From Hordeum vulgare subsp. vulgare (taxonomy: Eukaryota > Streptophyta > Magnoliopsida > Poales > Poaceae), in assembly GCF_904849725.1 (NCBI RefSeq), contig NC_058518.1, positions 327,506,581-327,570,580 of the forward strand: a DNA stretch of 64,000 nucleotides. Direction: 5' to 3'. Each line of letters opens with the position of its first letter. The stretch's first letter is position 1. Of the stretch, positions 44,700 through 55,985 are shown one piece after another. Under the pieces are notes generated by a model that worked only from the letters and a program-made list of their open reading frames with translations, was not told the DNA's origin and did no database searches. The position numbers and the translations under genes were made by a program.

Positions 44700-46558
44700 G
44701 AGGAATCCGAACGATCCAAGAACTAAAATCTTTCCTTCCACTACGAGGAGAGGTAAGGAACTGCCATCTAGCTCTGCACTTGATTCACCCTCAGTTTTGA
44801 GTAAGTTTGCGACTTCGCCTCCTGCTAGAAATCTTGATATGTCGCTTGTGCTTGATGATGCTACTTCTTCTGCTCATGATGCTATGCTTGATACTATGCC
44901 TCATGATGCTATGCTTGATACTATGCCTAATGATGCTATGCTTGATACTATGCCTGATGATGCTATGCCTACTACTGCTTTGCTACTAGGTGCATTCCTT
45001 GATGCACAAATTGCTAGAATTGCTGCTAGACGTGATGATACTTCTGAAACTGCTGATACTATTGAAGTAGAACCTCCTACTATGCCTGAATTGCCTGTTA
45101 TGCCTGAACGCTATGTTATGGAGGGAGAGATAGCTGAGGACTTTCTTGCGTGTAAGGATAGCTATGATGTTGAGAAATTACTGCGCAAGTGGAAAAAAAA
45201 TCTCTGAACGCTAGGATGAAATACGACCCGAAGTTTGCTACTTCGCCTATCTTTCTCACCGATAAGGATTATGAATTCTCTGTCTACCCTAAGTTATTCA
45301 CTCTGGTCGAATCTGATCATTTTCACGGTTATGAGTCTGAAACGGTTGTAGCCCATCTTACCAAACTGCACGATATAGGCACCCTATTCACTAGTGAGGA
45401 AAAGATCCACCACTACTATATCCTCAAGCTGTTTACTTTCTTGCTAAAGGATTATGCTAAGACTTGGTTCACTTCTCTTGCTCCTGGTTGTGTGCGTAGC
45501 CCCCAGGATATGGTCTACTACTTCTCTGAAAAATATTTCCCTGCCCATAAGAAGCAAGCTGCCTTGCAGGAAATATACAACTTTGCTCAAGCTGAAGAAG
45601 AGAGTCTCCCACAAGCTTGGGGGAGGCTCATCCAGCTACTGAATGCTTTGCCAGATCACCCTCTTGAGAAGAATGAAATACTAGATATCTTCTATAATGG
45701 ACTTGCCGATGCTTCCAAAGACCACCTAGATAGTTGTGCTGGTTGTGTTTTTAGGGAACAAACTGTAGAACAAGCTGAGATCCTATTGAATAACATCTTC
45801 TGCAATAAAATGCTTGGACTATTCCCGAACCACCTCCTAAGCCAAGTCCAAAGAAAAGAGGTATTCTATTCCTCAGTCCTGAAGATATGCAAGAAGCCAA
45901 GAAATCTATGCGAGAGAAAGGCATTAAATCTGAAGATGTCAAAAATCTACCACCTATCGAAGAGATCCATGGTCTTGATAACCCAATACACGTAGTAGAA
46001 GTAAATTCTCTGCGTAGGTTCGATGAGAGTGATATTCCTTTTGATAAACCTGCTAGCTTATGCATGGATTAATTTGATAACTTTGTTGCCAAACAATAGA
46101 GTTTCAACGATAATGTTAGCAGACTATTGGAAAAGAATGCTCGTAGCTTAGTCATTTAAGTGCTTGTGTGGACAGAAATGTCAATGATCTTAAACTTCTG
46201 AGTAAACATGCTTCTATGGTTACTACTCAGGTAGAAAAAGTACTTAAAGCTCAGAATGACTTGCTCAATGAGTTGAATGACAATTCTGTTAGAGTCGTCA
46301 CTAGAGGCGGTAGAATGACCCAGGAACCTCTGTATCCTGAGGGTCATCCGAAGAGAATTGAACAAGATTCTCAAGAAGTTAGCACTGATGCACTTAGTTA
46401 TCCTAGAAAGAAGAAGAAAGATGATAGGAACTTGCACGCTAGCAACCCTGTTGTTGCTACACCTGAGAGTCCAAATGATGCCTCTTTCTATGATGCTGAA
46501 ACACGATCTGATGATGAACATGAGCCTAATGATAATATCAATAGTGATGTTTGTCATG
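44700..46558 (+). pseudogene. Gag of element E
   Basis: Starts MRNPNDPRTKIFPS at 44698-44700. The N-terminal region holds tandem DAMLDTMP units (about 44878-44965). After KWKK the frame shifts in an A8 run near 45195, and the Gag core continues at 45207-45800 (FTFLLKDYAKTWFTSL, YYFSEKYFPAHKKQ, LPQAWGRLIQLLNALPDH). Another shift near 45800 leads to GILFLSPEDMQEAKKSM, then stops, then the tail 46168-46558 (RVVTRGGRMTQEPLYPEGH). No zinc knuckle is seen. The foldback-like element separates this tail from the protease. QAWGR carries AAGCTTGGGGGAG (45613-45625). Confidence 0.82.
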
Positions 46559-47957
46559 GTTTTGTCACGGCAGATATCCTCGTGAGAGAACTTTAGGTGT
46601 CAGGCCATCACAACCATGTGGCGGCTTGAAGGGGTTGGTCGGAATCGAGAGACGCGAGTTAACCAGGTTCGGCCCCTCCGGTGGAGGTAAAAGCGTACGT
46701 CATGCTTGTGTTTCATTGATGAAGATGATGATCTCGATTACAAGGGTGCAAACTCGGCACCTCTAATCTCGTGGGTGTCTAATCTGTCTATCTCATGATT
46801 TGTCCTGTCTAGTCTATTGAGACCTCTCAAAAACCTAACCCTCTTGGGGTGTCTCACCCCTCCTTATATAAGCTGAAGGGGCGAGTTACATATAGAGTCT
46901 AAGCTGGATTTAGGCTTAGCATATTATGACTCTCCATCACAGGCTTCTCTTCGTGGGCTTCTGAGTCTGGGCGACTTACGAATGGATTGCTGAGTCCCGG
47001 GCTACTTACAAACGGATTGCTGATTCCGGGCGACTTACAAACGGATTGCTGAGTCCCGGGCGACTTACGAACAGATTGTTGAATCCCGGGCAGCTTACGA
47101 CCGGGCTGCTTACAACCGGGCTGCTTACAACCGGGCTGCTTACGAACAGATTGCTGAGTCCCCGGGCGGCTTTCGACTGGGCTTCTTACAACCGGGCTGC
47201 TTACGACCGGGCTGCTTACAAACAGATTGCTGAGTCCCCGGGCAGCTTCGACTGGGCTGCTTACAACCGGGCTGCTTACAAAAAGATTGTTGAGTCCCCG
47301 GGCGGCTTACGACCGGGCTGCTTACAACAGGGCTGCTTACGATTGGGCTGCTTACAACCGGGCTGCTTACAAACAGATTGTTGAGTCCCCGGTGAGTCGC
47401 CAAGTCCTTGGCGGGTCATACTTCAAGCCGGGTTACACTGCGGGGTATATCCCCGACACTAGCCCCAAGGTTAGCTTGAATTTATTCATGGTAAGCTCCT
47501 GAAATAAGAATAATAAATAAGTTAAGGGACCGGCTTGCTCCTCTGGCCGACTTAATTTACTGAAGTGGCTCCTTGAAAAATCCGGGTTTCTTCTTCATAA
47601 TAATTAGTCGTCTTCACAATCATATTGTTGGTACGTGTCCTTCGCAATAAAATAAATATGCCATTGAGTCGACCTCCAATGCTTTGGCTTGATGAAAATT
47701 TGGGGAATAAGAAATCCACACAATGTTGAACCAGCTTCTCTTGCTTCGGCGGCTTATGATTGACAGTGGAGGGTCATGATTGCTAATGGCGGGTCATGAT
47801 TATTGGTAATGCCCATCAAACAACCGAACTCCAATTGACTATATTGAATTATTGGAAATAAAGAAATCCGTGTGATGTTAAGCCGGTCTCCTAATACTTC
47901 ACCTCCATGATGAAATGAAATGTGCTCTTCAATTTTTTGATATATCCATATTACCTG
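46559..47957 (+). repeat. Left inverted-repeat arm
   Basis: In order: terminal GTTTTGTCACGGCAG, GTGGCGGCTTGAAGGGG, an AAACCTAACCCTCTTGGGG block, the minisatellite (about 46960-47400), GGGGTATATCCCCGACA, and a unique stretch ending GATATATCCAT. Each block recurs in reverse order and complement in the right arm. Short frames here translate the minisatellite and are not genes. Confidence 0.85.
46960..47400 (+). repeat. Minisatellite in left arm
   Basis: Irregular units of GGGCTGCTTACAACC and GATTGCTGAGTCCC(C)GGGC about 15 to 60 bp long, repeated more than ten times. The complement array in the right arm is at 53440-53890; unit order differs, so the arrays have drifted or expanded separately. 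Confidence 0.85.
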
Positions 47958-48530
47958 TAGCCCCCAAGGGTCGGGTCATCATTGTGTGATGGGCCGGGTC
48001 TTCAATTTGAACCTCATGATCTGTGGAACAACTTAGTGATGTAGCCCCCAAGGGTCGGGTTGTCTTGCCTGCGGCAATCTAGGACTTTAGAAATGATGAT
48101 CCGAATAGTGTAGCCCCCAAGTGACGAGTCGATTGCTTGCGGCGACTCGGGACTTCCAAGTTCTTCTTCTTTGAAAATAAAACATCATATGATGTAGCCC
48201 CCAAGGGCCGGGTCTTTATGCAATAATGAGAAGGACTTTGTAAATCTGATGATGTAACCTTGAGAAGCAATGTGTAGCCCCTAAGGACCGGATCATTATA
48301 AAAAATGATGAGCCGGTGCTTCCTTGAATCCATACTTGAATAAAGAGCGGTATGTAGCCCTCAAGGCCGGCTTATCTCCTTGAGGTAGCCGGGTCTGTTG
48401 ATGATGTGATGATTTGAAAAGCGGATTGCATTAGCCCCCAAGTGTCATGGTGCATGCTTGCAGCGACATGAGACTTTCATATTTTGATGTAATCTTGACT
48501 TGAATAATGTAGCCCCCAAGTGTCGGGTTG
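47958..48530 (+). repeat. Eight-copy array of GTAGCCCCCAAG, about 80 bp period
   Basis: Copies of GTAGCCCCCAAG(G/T)G, often followed by TCGGGT, start at 47958, 48041, 48110, 48194, 48274, 48355, 48432 and 48509, at spacings of 83, 69, 84, 80, 81, 77 and 77 bp. Sequence between cores is only loosely conserved. The array begins directly at the inner edge of the left arm and has no counterpart inside the right arm. Possible protein-binding sites; no gene. Confidence 0.8.
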
Positions 48531-49055
48531 TGTGCCTACAGCGACTCGGGTCTGTTCCTTCCATTGTAGAATAAAATCATATCCACTCTGTGAGCTGATG
48601 ATGCCTTTGTGATAAAAGAAATCCTTGACCGCGGTTGCAATGTAACCCGACAAATATATCATTGAGAAATCCATATGTCGGAGAAATCCATAAGTGTTGT
48701 AGTTTACTACAGAGCACAAGTTGAAGAAATCCAAGGGCCGGTCAATTAGATGACTCGGCATTATATGTGATAGGGCGGCTCTTTGACAATAGTCAATTCT
48801 TTCGAGCTGGCTTTAAAAACCCCAATCATTTAACACTGGTTATGATAAACGATGATAAAATCCAGCCAAATTGGCTATTCAAAGATTTATTTGCACCTGC
48901 AAGAATTTATGCTTTGACCCGGTTTGAAGACCGGCATGATATGTATGTATGATGTATGATGCAATGCAAGATGACGCATGTGTATGACAGAATAGTGTTG
49001 GTTTATGAAATTTGAATCTTACTTCAATGAAACTAGCTTGATAGCCACTGGTTTA

Positions 49056-49540
49056 TCCTCGCTCTTTGTAAGCCGGCACTCACGACCAATCGATGTTTTA
49101 ACCCGGATAAGTTCAGGGTCCATATGGATGACTTATCATGAAACGGAGTACATGGGATTCGGAGTAGCATCATGCAAACAGGCGGGTTTAACCAAGTTTC
49201 AAAGAAGGTGGCTTAATAGCCCATGTAATATCCTCGCTTTCTGTAAGCCGGCACTCGTGACCAATCGATGTTTTAACCTCGATAGTTCAGGGTCCAACTG
49301 GACTGACATATCGAGAGTACACGGGATTCGGAGTAGCATCATGCAGACAGGCAGGTTTGACCAAGAAGGAAGCTTAATGGCACATGGAGTATCCTCGCTC
49401 TCTATAAGCCGGCACTCACAACCAATCGATGTTTTAACCCAGATAAGTTCAGGGTCCATATGGATTGACTTATCATGAAACGGAGTACACATGATTTAGA
49501 GTAGCATCACGCAGACATGCAGGTTTAACCATGAATTCTT
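49056..49540 (+). repeat. Three-copy tandem repeat, about 161-175 bp
   Basis: Three units beginning TCCTCGC(T) at 49056, 49231 and 49392, each with TAAGCCGGCACTC, CCAATCGATGTTTTAACC, GTTCAGGGTCCA and a GGAGTAGCATCA(T/C)GCA end. Frames through this zone are repeat translations. Confidence 0.8.
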
Positions 49541-49779
49541 GCCATTAAGCCGGGCACCCATGTTTGAACTGTGCATTGTGGCGACTCGTCCTCTTGGACG
49601 ACTTTAAAATGCCCGCCAATGAAGCAATAGCCCTCGGGGCCGGGTTATCTTGCCTGTAATGACCCGATGTTCTTGAATTATTCAGCCTGGTTGGATCTGG
49701 CGAGCCATGTCTGTATAGCCCCCGAGTCTTAAGTCGAATCAAGGAGGCGTCTTGAGAGTCTCCATACTTGACTGCGGCA

Positions 49780-52700
49780 TAAACCGGTGGAGAAAAATGC
49801 AGGTACCCGCTCCATCTGATGTGTTGATGTAGATTGGACCGTGGGGACGGCGGCTTGTGCGCATCTGTTGGGAAGCTTTATAAGTGAGCACTGCATGATA
49901 TGTTGATGTAGATGTGGAAGTCAGCCGCGGCATTTGAAACCAGCTTGGTAACACAGTCGAGAGAATAGTTTGTGGCGTTATAAGCCTTCTTAGTTGCGCG
50001 GACGTGAGAGTTGACCGCGTCATTGTAAGTCGTCTCGGTTATGCGGACGTGACAGTTGGCCGCATCATTTGTAAATAGGCGCTCGGAGCGAGTTGTCCAT
50101 CAATTATGAACTGGCATGGACGGCGAGTTGGCCGCGGTATTGTAAGCCGGCGCATGAATCCGTTGAGCACCGCCCGTAATATTATATCATATTTGTATTG
50201 AGTACTTGTCCTGCGCAGAAAAATATTGCAGAAAAAGTAATTGTTCTCAAAAATAAAAATTATACTGATGGAAATAAATAAGATGGATAGCACCTGGTAT
50301 TTTTCACGGATGAGCGTCAAAAAATCTTCTGACACATTTATAAAAACCAAATCACGGGGGTGGCGGCTTGCACGCGTCCGTTGGACGGTTCAAACGAGTA
50401 GGCGTGACACCGGCGTGATGATGTAGACCGGACCGTGAGGATGACAGCTTGCACGCTTTCGTTGGACGACTCGTACGAGCGGACGCAACCCCGACGAGTC
50501 GATGTGGATGTGGGGGTCGGCCACGGCGTTGTTAGCCGGTGCGGACGCGCAAGTCGGTCGTGACATTGATCTAGACTGGTCTGTCGGCGTGAGAGTCGTG
50601 CATAGCGTTGTAAGATAGTGCGCACGCGTGAGTCGGCTGCAGGGCGGCGGCTTGGATGCGTGTCCGTTGAGCACTATGTCACGAACGAACACAGGTGTAG
50701 AATTCGTGGCATAGCACCACATTTGTGTTAAGGCCTGCGTAAATAAAAACTATCTGCCAGAGTAATTGTTTCTTTAAAATAATTATATATATTCATAAAA
50801 CATACTGAACGAATATCAGCTGATATATTTGAGTAACTGATGACTAGGTTTGTGTTCCGACGTCCCATTGTAGATTTATTACAAATATCACTTGATCCAT
50901 CACGCATGCATGGGGAGAAATCCATCCATCGTCCCTCCACCAACCATCCATGCCCACAACTAATGCACGGGAGAAGCATTCGGTAAAGGACAGTGAGCTG
51001 GAGCTGTGTTGACGAGGCGGCGCTGCATCAGGAGCTGGGCGCAGATGGAGGCATAGTGAGACCGAGCGGTGCAGACAAGGCGGCGCGAGGTGTAGTTGAC
51101 CATGACATGGCGGGTCACGGCGTAGCGTTATGGAGTAGGCATGAGAAAAGGCACAACCAGCCGGAGCTACGCGGCAGAGCAATGCAGACGGGGTTGGGGC
51201 GACCGGAGCAACGCGACAACTCGGGCAGCCAGAGCAGTGCGGAGCGGCGCGACGACGCGGACGGCCTTACATGGGGTGGAGCCGGCCCGAGCCGTGGCCA
51301 GCCAGGGAGGGGGTTTAGCCGCGACGGCTTCTGCGGGCGCGGTGGAGGCGAGGGTGACTCGAGGACGCGACCGTTGATGCAGGCGGGCGGGTGCGAACTG
51401 TCCTGCGGGTGCATGGACGCAGGCGAGGCGGCAATGGCAAGGCTAAGCTAAGCTACTCGTCACGCGACGACAAGGGATGGCGACGCGGCGACTCACGGTA
51501 CAACGACTCAAGGCGAGGCTAGGCTAGGCGACTGGTCGCGTGGCGACAAGGGATGGCGACGCGGAAACTTAGGGCACAACGTCGCAGTGCATCAAGCGCG
51601 ATGGGGTGAAGCCGACGGCGCAACAGAAGCGAGTGGTGGCAGAGGCGAGGTGAGCATGGTGGGCGTCAGTCCTCGGTAGAGGCGGAGCAGCGCGCGGAGG
51701 CGTTTAGGCGATGGCGGTAGAGGCACGCTGACAAAGACGCGCTGCTTCGAAGGCGAGGCAAAGGCACAACTCGAGGCAAAACGGCGCGTTAACGGCACAG
51801 GCGCGGCGGTGTGCGCAGCCTCCTTGGCGTCAAGAAGCGCCGGATCGAAGGAGAAGCGCTGTAAGTTGCCTTTCGCGGCACTGTGACCGGTGGCTAGGCA
51901 CGCGGTGGGGAAGCGAGGTGGATCTTGCGACCGGGGGGAGAGGCGCGGTCGAGGCGGAGGCCAAGGTGGTGAGGCGCGGCGGCGGTCATGGCACGGGATG
52001 CGCGTGGTGGAGGGCCGGCTCGGGGCAAACTGAGACCGCGGCAGAAGCGTGCAGGCGAGCCGAATTCGTGGCGAGGGCGGAACCAGAAAGAACAGGCGAC
52101 TCGGACGTACGGAGACGAGGCGAGCTTGGAGCAAGGCGCAGCACAGGCAGAGACGAAGCGAAGCCAATAGCATGGAGTCCGAGTTTGTATCTTCTTCCAG
52201 GTCATGGCTTCCTCTTCTTTCTTTTTACAGGATGCTCTGTACTCTTCAAGGTTGCGACCTTTCGGTTCTGCCTCGGGGATTTATCTGCTTCGAGGCATGT
52301 GGATGTCCCTTCTGTATTCCCCGGTTCTGGCTCGAGGATGACTCGGACGCACGGAAGCACGACGGAGACGAAGTCGGGGGCGACTCGGACGCGCGGAGAC
52401 GACGCCAGCAACGCGGCGGCAAAGGCCGACTCCATGCTGGCTCAAGGCGCGGACGTCTCAAGACAAGGCGGCGAACCCGACGGCGGCGCGGTCTGCTCAA
52501 AGCATGGCGGCTCATGGTGAGGTAGCAGAGACTGGCACAATGGCGGTTCAAGAGGCGGCGGTAGCTCAAAGTACAGAGTTGTAGTCAGTCGCAGCCGCCG
52601 CGCAGACAGAGACTATCGCGAGATTTCTTGACAGCCTTCACCTAGGCGAGTTGTGGCGGCACTAGCTTCAGTTTTGACACATCACGGTGGTGCAAGTGGT

Positions 52701-52889
52701 GGGCGCATGTGAACCGTAGCTTTTGCCACTCATTCGCTAATATATGTTTTTGTTTGTTGATGTTGGAGTTCATGAAGATTCTTTCATGCAAACTCTTGCG
52801 GATCTAGCGGCCCATAAGCTTTTCGATCCCTAGGATGGATCCATTCAAGAACACAATACCACCGTACGATAAGCCCCATGATGGATGCC
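49780..52889. other. GC-rich interior of foldback-like element, no gene recognised
   Basis: 49780-50720 repeats GGCGGCTTG(T/C)(G/A)CGC and GTAGA(T/C)(T/C)GGACCGTG units. 50990-52600 is strongly GC-rich, with GGCGACAAGGGATGGCGACG repeated at about 51468 and 51541. Long frames overlap on both strands here (for example 51592-52173 minus and 51918-52520 plus), as expected from low stop frequency at high GC. None shows a domain, catalytic triad or zinc motif I can identify. Confidence 0.55.
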
Positions 52890-54292
52890 ATAGGTAAAAT
52901 GGATATATCAAAAAATTGAAGAGCACATTTCATTTCATCATGGAGGTGAAGTATTAGGAGAACGGCTTAACATCACACGGATTTCTTTATTACAAATAAT
53001 TCGATATAGTCAATTGGAGTTCGGTTGTTTGATGGGGCATTACCAATAACCATGACCCGCCATTAGCAATCATGACCCGCCATTGTCAATCATAACCCGC
53101 CGAAGCAAGAGAAGCTGGTTCAACATTGTGTGGATTTCTTATTCCCCAAATTTTCATCAAGCCAAAGCATTGGAGGCCGACTCAATGGCATATTTATTTT
53201 ATTGCGAACGACACGTACCAACGATATGATTGTCAAGACGGCTCATTATTATGATGAAGAAACCCGGATTTTTCAAGGAGCCACTTCAGTAAATCAAGCC
53301 GGCCAGAGGAGCAAGTCGGTCCCTTAACTTATTTATTATTCTTATTTCAGGAGCTTACCATTAATAAATTCAAGCTAACCTAGGGGCTAATGTCGGGGAT
53401 ATACCCCGCAGTGTAACCCGGCTTGAAGTATAACCGGCCAAGGACTTGGCGACTCATCGGGGAGTCAACAATCTGTTAATAAGCAGCCCGGTTGTAAGCA
53501 GCCCGGTGGTAAGCAACCCTGTTGTAAGCAGCCCGGTCGTAAGACGCCCGGGGACTCAACGATCTGTTTGTAAGGAGCCCGGTTGTAAGCAGCCCGGTCG
53601 TAAGCCGCCCGGGGACTCAGCAATCTGTTTGTTAGCAGCCCGATTGTAAGCAGCGCGGTCGTAAGCAGCCCGGTTGTAAGCAGCCCGGTCGTAAGCCGCC
53701 CGGGGACTCAGCAATCTGTTCATAAGCAGCCCGGTTGTAAGAAGCCCGGTCGTAAGCCGCTCGGGACTCAACAATCTGTTCGTAAGTTGCCCGGGACTCA
53801 GCAATCCGTTCGTAAGTCGCCCGGACTCAGCAATCCGTTTGTAAGTAGCCCGGGACTCAGCAATCCGTTCGTAAGTCGCCCGGACTCAGAAGCCCATGAA
53901 GAGAAGCCCGTGATGGAGAGTCATAATATCCTAAGCCTAAATCCGGCTTGGACTCTATATGTAAGTCGCCCCTTCAGCTTATATAAGGAGGGGCGAGACA
54001 CCCCAAGAGGGTTAGATTTTTGAGAGGTCTCAATAGACTAGACAGGACAAATCATGAGATAGACATATTAGACACCCACGAGATTAGATGTGCCGAGTCT
54101 GCAACTTTGTAGTCGAGATCATCATCTTCATCAATGAAACACAAGCAGGACGTAGGCTTTTACCTCCACCGGAGGGTCCGAACCTGGGTAAACTCGGGTC
54201 TCTCGATTCCGACCAACCCCTTCAAGCCGCCACATAGTTGCGATGGCCTCACACCTAAAGTTCTCTCACGAGGACATCTGCCGTGACAAAAC
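52890..54292 (-). repeat. Right inverted-repeat arm
   Basis: Inverse complement of the left arm: GGATATATC at about 52903, CGGGTCATG-type block, GTCGGGGATATACCCCG (53392 on), minisatellite (53440-53890), CCCCAAGAGGGTTAG, CCCCTTCAAGCCGCCAC, and the terminus ending GACAAAAC at 54292. Confidence 0.85.
53440..53890 (-). repeat. Minisatellite in right arm
   Basis: Units GTAAGCAGCCCGGTTGTAAG and GGGACTCAGCAATCTG, the complement of the left-arm array, with a different arrangement of the longer units. Confidence 0.85.
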
Positions 54293-55204
54293 CACGACAA
54301 TGTTCATGATGATGCTCAACCTAGCAATGATAAGGATGTGGAGATTGAACCTGTCGATCTTGATAACTCACAGCCTAAGAATAGAAGATACGATAAGAAT
54401 GACTTCACTGCTAGGAAGCATGGTAAAGAAAGGGAACCATGGGTTCAGAAACACAGGCCCTTTCCTCCCAAACCAACCAAGAAAAAGGATGATGAGGATT
54501 TTGAGCGCTTCGTTGAAATGATCAGACCTGTCTTTCTGCAAATGTGTTTGACAGATATGCTCAAAATGTCTCCGTATGCTAAGTACAAGAAAGATATTGT
54601 GACTAATAAGAGGAGGATACCTGAGGTTGAGATTTCCACCATGCTTGCTAATTATACCTTCAAGGGTGGAAATCCTAAGAAACTAGGTGATCCTGGTGTG
54701 CCCACTATACCTTGCTCCATTAAAGGAAACTACGTTAGAACTGCGTTATGCGACCTTGGAGCCGGTGTTAGTGTTATGCCTCTCTCTCTTTATCGTAGAC
54801 TTGAACTGGATAAGTTGACACCCACTGAAATCTCTCTGCAAATGGCTGACAAATCAACTGCTTTCCCTATCGGCATTTGCGAGGATGTGCCTGTTGTGGT
54901 TGCTAACGTCACTATCTTAACAAACTTTGTTATCTTGGATATTCCTGAGGATGATGCCATGGCGGTCATCCTCGGAAGACCCTTTTTAAACACTGCAGGG
55001 GCTGTTATAGATTGCAACAAAGGCAATGTCGGTAATGAGCATACGGTGCACTTTCCAAAGAAACAATATCGATTACATTGCATCAATGCTATCGAAAAAA
55101 CTTCATCGATTCTTATTTGGAGCTTTGAATGCCCTATTCCCCGTGTCAAGATGAAGTATGATTTGCTTGTTGGGGAGATACATATCCCCATTGAGGTGAC
55201 CTAG
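54293..55204 (+). pseudogene. Gag tail and aspartic protease of element E
   Basis: An open frame from about 54338 to TAG at 55202-55204 (288 residues). Gag tail: DFTARKHGKEREPWVQKHRP and FERFVEMIRPVFLQMCL (residues about 22-73). Protease: active site CDLGAGVSVMPLSLYRRL near residues 137-154, ICEDVPVVVANVTILTNFVI, and ILGRPFLNTAGAVIDCNKG. The catalytic Asp is intact and this piece has no internal stop, but the foldback-like insertion cuts it off from gag. It ends EIHIPIEVT-stop, the equivalent position to element D. It is the best preserved protease in the window. Confidence 0.9.
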
Positions 55205-55985
55205 TGACTATTCAAAAATTCTCCGTTATCCTTTGTGATTCGAAAAGGTTTGTCGAAGAGGCTTGATCAACCTCACTGATGGATTTCTTTCGATGACCAT
55301 GAGATGGATGAATCACGGAGTCACGAACCTCTGTTTCAAGCTTTCACTTTCGGTTGCTTAGAAGAAAAACGATAGGTTTAGTTTAGTTTTCCTTGTTTTC
55401 CGTCTTAGCGTCCCGTGGAAAAGTACCCCGAAAATAAAAGTTCTCCGAACACCGTGAAAATCAAGTACGATTTTTTCTAGAATTTTTGAAAAATTCTCAG
55501 ACAAAGAGCTTGTCTGGGGCCCACACCAGTGGGCCACAAGCCCTTGGGGCGCGGGCACCCCCCCGGTCGCGCCACCCAGGCTTGTGGGGCCCACAGGCAC
55601 CCCCTCCACTCATTCTTGCTCTTATCTCCTTCTCCTACCTCCAAAAAAAATCGTTTCTCAGCTCAAACCCGTGTTCTTGCTCCTCTTGCTGAGATTTTTG
55701 ATCTCTTTACTCAAATCACCATTCTCCAAACTGTTTTGGGGAAATTTCTCCTTGGTAAGTGACTCCTCCATTGGTCCAATTAGTTTTTGCTCTAGTGCCT
55801 TATACTCCGCGTATTGTTGCTGCCTTGGTGACCATGTTCTTGAGCTTTGCATGCTAATTCTAGCTGGTCCCAAGTAGTTTTGATGCGTAATATGGCCTCT
55901 AGGCATTTGTGGGAGTAGTTGCTACTAGTTTAGTTGAGCCTTGTTCATTTTTCCTTTGGGTTGCTGAAAATTTTAGAAAAGGAAG
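55205..55985 (+). promoter_or_regulatory. Leader between protease and second ORF of E
   Basis: No coding content. The palindrome CCACAAGCC...GGCTTGTGG (55534-55587) has perfect 9 bp arms and a GGCGCG/CGCGCC core, like the E LTR. About 33 bp beyond, at the position of the LTR TATA box, there is only CTTATCTCC. 400 bp of transcribed-leader-like DNA then leads to the ATG at 55986. Internal promoter inferred. Confidence 0.5.

Larger units (their letters stand above)
46559..54292. mobile_element. Long-inverted-repeat (foldback-like) element, 7.7 kb
   Basis: The ends are GTTTTGTCACGGCAG at 46559 and its complement at 54292. The two arms (46559-47957 and 52890-54292) are about 1.4 kb each and match in inverse along their whole length by eye, including a minisatellite. 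CATG (46555-46558) and CACG (54293-54296) are a possible imperfect target duplication. The 4.9 kb middle holds an eight-copy array, a three-copy repeat and GC-rich DNA, with no recognised transposase. Architecture recalls plant foldback or long-TIR Mutator-like elements; the class is not settled. It interrupts E between gag and protease. Confidence 0.8.

Noticed and set aside
47046..47502. Repetitive frames in the left arm and their counterparts at 53446-53804
   Set aside because: They translate the minisatellite in several frames; no conserved reading frame or domain.
47958..48530. Regular GTAGCCCCC array considered as a CRISPR-like array
   Set aside because: Cores are 12-20 bp, imperfect and not palindromic, spacing varies 69-84 bp, and the context is a plant transposon.
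51592..52520. Long overlapping frames on both strands (51592-52173 minus, 51918-52520 plus) as possible genes
   Set aside because: The region is very GC-rich, so stops are rare on all frames. The proteins are Arg/Ala/Ser-rich with no domain, and both strands are open at once.
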